The notes below the pieces were generated by a model, which was not told where the DNA came from, made no database searches, and saw nothing but the letters and a program-made list of their open reading frames with translations. A program made the translations under genes and the position numbers. This document shows, in pieces, positions 59,690-64,000 of a DNA stretch of 64,000 nt. This DNA is from Arthrobacter sp. PAMC25564 (GTDB lineage: Bacteria; Actinomycetota; Actinomycetes; Actinomycetales; Micrococcaceae). The stretch is taken from NCBI RefSeq assembly GCF_004798705.1, contig NZ_CP039290.1, positions 248,001 to 312,000 on the forward strand, given 5' to 3'. Each line of letters begins with the position of its first letter. Within the stretch, counting starts at the first letter, position 1.

Positions 59690-60325
59690 GTGTCGAGCTT
59701 GCCCAGCCATGGGGGTATCGAACGGACCAACGCCGTCATCATCGGCACGGGGCTCTCCGGTCTGGCCGTTGCCAGCGAACTGCAGCGCCGCGGCGTGGAC
59801 TCCATCATCGTGGACGGCCTGGACATCCTGGGCGCAGGCCATCCGGCCAACACCTCGTCCCTGCAGCGCTGTGACGCCGCGGACGCCGCAAGCCTCCGGG
59901 AGCGCAATGAGATCCTTCGGCATCTACGGAACTATGCCACGAACCACAAACTCGATGTCCGCAACAACATCCGGGCCCTGCAGCTGGACCATCTCGACGC
60001 CGGCGACGGCGGCCCCACCCAACAATGGGCAATCCGCACCCCGGGCGGTGTCCTCCTGGCGGACCACGTCGTCCTGACCCGCTGCGCCCACAGCCAACTG
60101 CGCCGCATGCTCTCTGACCTGGGCGTGGCGGCGGGGCAGAACCTGATGGCTGCCATGAATGCCCTCGGGATGTACCTGGTAGGCGTGGGTCAACTCATCA
60201 CCCCCACGCCCAAGGAAGTACTCCGCCAGGCAAAAGTCGTGGGCCACGCCATTTCCGCCAAGGTCTACCCCGATGGCATTCCAACAGTCGGGCCCGGAGG
60301 CTTCGCCCTCGCGGAGCCGGCCTGA
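59690..60325 (+). CDS. Short FAD/NAD(P)-binding Rossmann protein
   Basis: 211 residues from a GTG with GGAGG upstream; an in-frame ATG at 59639 with AAAGGA is an alternative. The dinucleotide-binding motif AVIIGTGLSGLAVASELQRRG with DG at the second strand end is intact, and LLADHVVLTRCAHSQLRRML fits the second nucleotide-contact strand. It is much shorter than full flavin monooxygenases (over 400 residues), ending soon after. It could be a stand-alone cofactor-binding protein or a decayed oxidoreductase. Confidence 0.65.
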   Translation: MSSLPSHGGIERTNAVIIGTGLSGLAVASELQRRGVDSIIVDGLDILGAGHPANTSSLQRCDAADAASLRERNEILRHLRNYATNHKLDVRNNIRALQLDHLDAGDGGPTQQWAIRTPGGVLLADHVVLTRCAHSQLRRMLSDLGVAAGQNLMAAMNALGMYLVGVGQLITPTPKEVLRQAKVVGHAISAKVYPDGIPTVGPGGFALAEPA

Positions 60326-60351
60326 GCGGCCGGCAGTCCACCTAACCCGGG

Positions 60352-60744
60352 CTAATGCCCGGGAGACCCGCTTCCCGGCTCAGCCCCTCCGTTGTCCGGT
60401 CCAGCCGCTCCATCGTCCGGGTCCAGCCGCCGCTTGGCCATCAGGCCCAGGGCGACCAGGATTCCCACGGCCGTTCCGACGAAGATGACCAGGCTCCAGG
60501 GGAACGGTTCAGCGGAGCTCGGCGCGTTCTCCGGCGCGACGGTGGTGCCCGGCTGGGGCGTGCCCATCGTGGGGACGGCGGCCGTCGCCGTCGGACCTGC
60601 TGCGCCTGCCGTGACGGTGAAGGGGAAGCTTCCGTCGACGGGGTGGGGCCCGTCCGCCCGGTCGGGGCCGGCGGCGCCCATCAGGACGAAGGCAAGGACC
60701 ACGGCGCCCGCCAGTGCGCTCAGGAACTGTCGGATGGGGCGCAT
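60352..60744 (-). CDS. Small secreted membrane-anchored protein
   Basis: 130 residues. An N-terminal signal-like helix (LSALAGAVVLAFVLMGAAG), a Ala/Pro/Thr-rich extracellular stretch, one C-terminal helix (WSLVIFVGTAVGILVALGLM) and a positively charged stop AKRRLD give a type I membrane topology, followed by a Gly-rich acidic tail. AGGAG precedes the ATG. No function recognised. Confidence 0.7.
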   Translation of the reverse strand: MRPIRQFLSALAGAVVLAFVLMGAAGPDRADGPHPVDGSFPFTVTAGAAGPTATAAVPTMGTPQPGTTVAPENAPSSAEPFPWSLVIFVGTAVGILVALGLMAKRRLDPDDGAAGPDNGGAEPGSGSPGH

Positions 60745-60855
60745 GGAAGAAGCTACTCCTAAGTGTTGTCTTCCTTACAGACTAGGCGAAAACGCGGGGC
60801 CACCGCGGTGGCAGCCAATAGAATTCAGGTAGCACCCACAACCCCCGGAGGACCA

Positions 60856-62298
60856 ATGCTTAAGCAGGGCTCTGCACTCGATCGGTATTTCAAGATCTCC
60901 GAGCGGGGGTCCAACTTTTCGCGCGAAATCCGCGGCGGTTTCGCCACGTTCTTCGCCATGAGCTACATCGTGGTCCTGAATCCCCTGATCCTCTCCGGCG
61001 CAGATTCCTCCGGCGCCACCCTCGGGTTCCCGGCCGTCGCGGCCGCCACCGCCTTCGTCGCCGGCATCCTCACCATCCTCATGGGTGCCTGGGCCAAGCA
61101 CCCCTTCGCGCTGGCAACCGGCCTGGGCGTCAATGCCTTCGCCGCCGTCACCGTGGCCACCAACCCGGGCCTGACCTGGCCGGACATGATGGGCCTTGTG
61201 ATGCTCTCCGGCGTCACCATGCTGCTCCTGGTCCTCACCGGCTTCCGGACCGCGGTGTTCAAGGCCGTCCCGGACGGCCTGAAGACCGCGATCGTCGTCG
61301 GCATCGGCCTGTTCATCGCCCTGATCGGACTGGTCAACGCGGGCTTCGTGCGCCGCATCCCGGACGTCGCCGGCACCACCGTCCCGGTCGGCCTGGGCTT
61401 CGACGGCAAACTGCTGGGCTGGCCCACCCTCGTGTTTGTGGTCGGGCTGGTCCTGACCATCGCCCTCGTGGTCCGCAAGGTCAGGGGCGGCATCCTGATC
61501 GGCATCATCACCTCCACGGTCCTGTCCGTGATCCTGGAATTCACGCTGCACATCGGCCCCAGCTTCGACGGCAAGAACGTCAACCCGCAGGGCTGGTCCC
61601 TGGTGGCCCCCAAGTTCACCGAATGGGCCGCCCCGGACCTGTCCCTGATCGGCAAGGCCAACCCGTTCGGCGCCTTTGAACACCTCGGCGTGGTGGCCGC
61701 CGCGCTGCTCGCCTTCGTGATCCTGCTGAGCATCTTCTTCGACGCCATGGGCACCATGGTGGGCCTGGCCACCGAGGCCGGCACGATCGACAAGGACGGC
61801 AACATTCCCAACGTCGACCGCGTGCTCCAGATTGACGCGCTCGGCGCGATCGTGGGCGGCGGCGCGTCCGTCTCCTCCAACCAGATCTTCGTCGAATCCG
61901 GCGCCGGCATCGGCGAAGGCGCCCGGACTGGCCTGGCCTCGATCGTCACCGGACTGCTGCTGCTCGTCGCGATGTTCTTCACCCCGTTGATCAACCTTGT
62001 CCCGTTCGAGGCCGTGGCGCCGGCCCTCGTCGTCGTGGGCTTCATGATGGTCTCCCAGGTCGGCAAGATCGACTGGCAGGACTGGGGCATCGCGATCCCC
62101 GCGTTCCTGACCTTCACGCTGATGCCGTTCACCTACTCGATCGCCAACGGCCTCGGTGCCGGCTTCATCGCCTTCGTCCTGATCCGCGCCGTCCAGGGCC
62201 GTGCCCGCGACGTGCACCCGCTCATGTGGGTAGTGGCCGCGGCATTCCTGTTGTTCTTCGGCATCGGCACGATCGAGGCCGCGCTCGGGATCCACTAA
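60856..62298 (+). CDS. NCS2 family purine permease (AzgA-like)
   Basis: 480 residues with about 12-14 hydrophobic segments. The N-terminal GGFATFFAMSYIVVLNP, NAFAAVTVA and VSSNQIFVESGAGIGEGARTGL regions match the guanine/hypoxanthine (AzgA/PbuG) branch of NCS2. CCGGAGGACC precedes the ATG. It imports purine bases with protons. Monocistronic. Confidence 0.9.
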   Translation: MLKQGSALDRYFKISERGSNFSREIRGGFATFFAMSYIVVLNPLILSGADSSGATLGFPAVAAATAFVAGILTILMGAWAKHPFALATGLGVNAFAAVTVATNPGLTWPDMMGLVMLSGVTMLLLVLTGFRTAVFKAVPDGLKTAIVVGIGLFIALIGLVNAGFVRRIPDVAGTTVPVGLGFDGKLLGWPTLVFVVGLVLTIALVVRKVRGGILIGIITSTVLSVILEFTLHIGPSFDGKNVNPQGWSLVAPKFTEWAAPDLSLIGKANPFGAFEHLGVVAAALLAFVILLSIFFDAMGTMVGLATEAGTIDKDGNIPNVDRVLQIDALGAIVGGGASVSSNQIFVESGAGIGEGARTGLASIVTGLLLLVAMFFTPLINLVPFEAVAPALVVVGFMMVSQVGKIDWQDWGIAIPAFLTFTLMPFTYSIANGLGAGFIAFVLIRAVQGRARDVHPLMWVVAAAFLLFFGIGTIEAALGIH

Positions 62299-62374
62299 CG
62301 TGGTTTCCGGGATTTCGGACAGTCCGGCGGCGGCGCGGCTGGTTTTAGGGCCCCGGCTGGGGTGAGCTTGGAGC

Positions 62375-63355
62375 ATGGCTTTCCCAATGATCACCGTTGA
62401 TGTCCCGCCGCAGCCCTGGACCGGGAGGTTCGACGGCGAAGGCCCCGAGCATCGCCGCTGGTGGCAGGCCGTGACCCCCTACGGCCCGCGCACGCTCCCT
62501 GGCACGGACCCCGTCCCGCATCCCGGAACGCACCACCCGCGCCCGGCCGTCATCCTGGGCTTCGGCAGCGACGCGGGAGTGCGCCGCAACAAGGGCCGCA
62601 CGGGTGCCGCGGCTGCCCCTGCCGCCATCCGCGCCGCGCTCGGCCCGCTCGCGTTCCACTTGGACCGTGAGGTGCACGACGCCGGCGACGTCACCGTGGC
62701 CGGGGACGCCCTCGAGGCGGGGCAGGCGCGCGCCGGGCTGGCCATCACCGGGCTGCTCGATGCCGGCAGGCTTCCCGTGGTGCTCGGCGGCGGCCACGAG
62801 ACAGCATTCGCCAGCTACCTGGGCGTGGCCGGCTCCCTGGCGGTCCGCGAGGGCCTGCGGGTGGGCGTGCTGAACCTCGACGCCCACTTCGACCTCCGCG
62901 ACGAACCCGTGCCCGGTTCCGGCACCCCGTTCCTGCAGATGGCCCGCGCCGAAGCCGCCGCCGGCCGCGAACTGAAGTACGCCGTCGTCGGGATTTCCGA
63001 GCCGAACAACACCCGGGCACTATTCCGCACCGCCGATGACCTCGGCGTGGACTACCTGCTGGACGAGGACTGCTCGGCGGAGGCCTCGGGAGCTTTTGTC
63101 GCGGCCTTCCTGGCGCAGGTGGACGCACTGTACCTGACCATCGACCTGGACGTACTGCCGGCGTCGGTGGCACCCGGGGTCAGCGCGCCGGCCGCCTACG
63201 GCGTCCCGCTGCCGGTGATCAACGCGGTGTGCCGCCAGGTGGCCGTGAGCGGGAAGCTGCTGCACCTGGATATCGCGGAGCTGAACCCGGAGTACGACGT
63301 CGACGGCCGCACCGCGAAAGTCGCCGCCCGGCTGCTCAACACACTGCTGGGGTAG
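62375..63355 (+). CDS. hutG: Formimidoylglutamase (arginase family)
   Basis: 326 residues. The manganese-binding motifs are GGGHETAF, LDAHFDLR and DLDVLPASVAPG. The N-terminal VTPYGPRTLPG region and GSDAGVRRNKGRTGAAAAP are typical of HutG, which releases formamide from N-formimino-glutamate in histidine degradation. No other hut gene is nearby. Its end overlaps the convergent HAD gene by 20 bp. Confidence 0.88.
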   Translation: MAFPMITVDVPPQPWTGRFDGEGPEHRRWWQAVTPYGPRTLPGTDPVPHPGTHHPRPAVILGFGSDAGVRRNKGRTGAAAAPAAIRAALGPLAFHLDREVHDAGDVTVAGDALEAGQARAGLAITGLLDAGRLPVVLGGGHETAFASYLGVAGSLAVREGLRVGVLNLDAHFDLRDEPVPGSGTPFLQMARAEAAAGRELKYAVVGISEPNNTRALFRTADDLGVDYLLDEDCSAEASGAFVAAFLAQVDALYLTIDLDVLPASVAPGVSAPAAYGVPLPVINAVCRQVAVSGKLLHLDIAELNPEYDVDGRTAKVAARLLNTLLG

Positions 63356-64000
63356 CGGCGTCCGGCACCCCGGCGACGGGGCTCATCGACTCCGCCAGGA
63401 CCCCGCTCATGAACCGCAGGATCTCCTCCCCCGCCAGCACGCCCGACGCGGCCGTCACCATCAGGTTCGCCCGGGCGAAGCCGTCGCTGTGCAACTCCCC
63501 GTGCGCGGGGCGGATCGCGATGTCCGCCAGTTCGAGGAGGCCGGCATCCAGCCGCGAGTCGCCAGCGGCGACGAGGAGTCCGGCACCGCTGCGCCGCCGG
63601 ACTTCGGCAACGGCGGTTTCCTTGCTGACCGGCACAGGCACGCAGTACAGCTTGCGGCCCTGCAGGGACGTGGACCAGCCGCGCTCATGGCACCAGGCCG
63701 CAAGGTCCTGGAGATAGCCGGCGGAGAGTTCGTGCCGGTTGACGATCGAGTACAGAAAGACGTCTTCGGCCGTCCGGACCCGCAGGATCCCGGGAACTGC
63801 CGCGCTGCCGGTGAGATGGGCCAGCACCTCGCTCAGGGGGGCGCAATGCCCGGCCAGGGACCGCCGGATGTGGTGTGACCAGCCAGGATCGGGTTCGCCG
63901 TCATACAGCAGGACGGCCCCGTTGCTCGTCACGGCGTAGCCGCGGCCTGCTCCGGGGAGCTGTACCCGGGCAAACTGGGCCTGCGTGCGGGTGGTTACCG
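63336..64000 (-). CDS. HAD superfamily hydrolase (5' end outside window)
   Basis: The frame stays open to the window edge: the stretch just inside the edge reads TRTQAQFARVQLPGAGRGYA followed by VTSNGAVLLYDGE, which is the typical lead into the substrate cap of Cof/sucrose-phosphatase-type HAD proteins. The C-terminal part has VAAGDSRLDAGLLELAD, the magnesium-binding motif, and a preceding conserved lysine. The N-terminal DxD nucleophile is missing because the gene is cut off. At least 221 residues are present. Confidence 0.8.
   Translation of the reverse strand, partial: VTTRTQAQFARVQLPGAGRGYAVTSNGAVLLYDGEPDPGWSHHIRRSLAGHCAPLSEVLAHLTGSAAVPGILRVRTAEDVFLYSIVNRHELSAGYLQDLAAWCHERGWSTSLQGRKLYCVPVPVSKETAVAEVRRRSGAGLLVAAGDSRLDAGLLELADIAIRPAHGELHSDGFARANLMVTAASGVLAGEEILRFMSGVLAESMSPVAGVPDAATPAVC

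Noticed and set aside
1..64000. Insertion sequences, prophage, CRISPR or replication origin
   Set aside because: No transposase, integrase, phage structural gene, regular spacer array, or dnaA-box cluster was recognised.

Overview
The window reads as chromosome of a high-GC Gram-positive actinobacterium, most likely an Arthrobacter/Pseudarthrobacter-type Micrococcaceae member. This rests on strong GC bias at third codon positions, GAGGAG/AAGGAG ribosome sites, frequent GTG starts, ATGA/GTGA stop-start overlaps, an actinobacterial Asp23 operon and LAL, LacI, IclR and MarR regulators typical of soil actinomycetes. No insertion sequence, prophage or CRISPR array was seen.

Left part (0-17 kb): a ketone-utilisation island. 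An IclR regulator stands divergent from a succinyl-CoA:3-ketoacid CoA-transferase pair and a thiolase. A 938-residue LuxR/MalT-type regulator follows. It is convergent with a five-gene operon, read leftwards: a HyuA-like subunit, a small zinc subunit, a second HyuA-like subunit, a HyuB-like subunit and an unrecognised 273-residue protein. The set fits an acetone (or related ketone) carboxylase: acetone is carboxylated to acetoacetate, activated by the CoA-transferase and cleaved by thiolase to acetyl-CoA. A 3-hydroxyacyl-CoA dehydrogenase and a zinc alcohol dehydrogenase lie beside it. Two near-identical large palindromes flank exactly the regulator plus carboxylase block.

Middle (17-46 kb): an ABM-like protein, a rifampin-phosphotransferase-like enzyme and two alpha/beta hydrolases; a glycosyltransferase; a cold-shock protein; KdpD/KdpE without a nearby pump; then an isobutyrate/valine catabolic module (acyl-CoA dehydrogenase, acyl-CoA synthetase, MarR, methyltransferase, and mmsA, HIB-CoA hydrolase, mmsB and enoyl-CoA hydratase). 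The synthetase and mmsA promoters share a 16-bp palindrome. Exonuclease III, a hypothetical gene, a LacI-controlled sugar ABC importer lacking its ATPase, an Asp23/alkaline-shock operon and a lipoprotein gene follow. tRNA-Glu, tRNA-Asp and tRNA-Phe form one leftward cluster with a clear terminator.

Right part (46-64 kb): a truncated PaiB-like gene; a LysE/LysG exporter-regulator pair; an EamA transporter; a small metallopeptidase; a cation-efflux protein; an NlpC/P60 wall hydrolase whose ribosome site lies in a hairpin; a LolA-like protein with an ABC-2 exporter; a universal stress protein followed by a second rifampin-phosphotransferase-like enzyme; a short FAD-type protein; an NCS2 purine permease; formimidoylglutamase; and a HAD phosphatase cut by the window edge.
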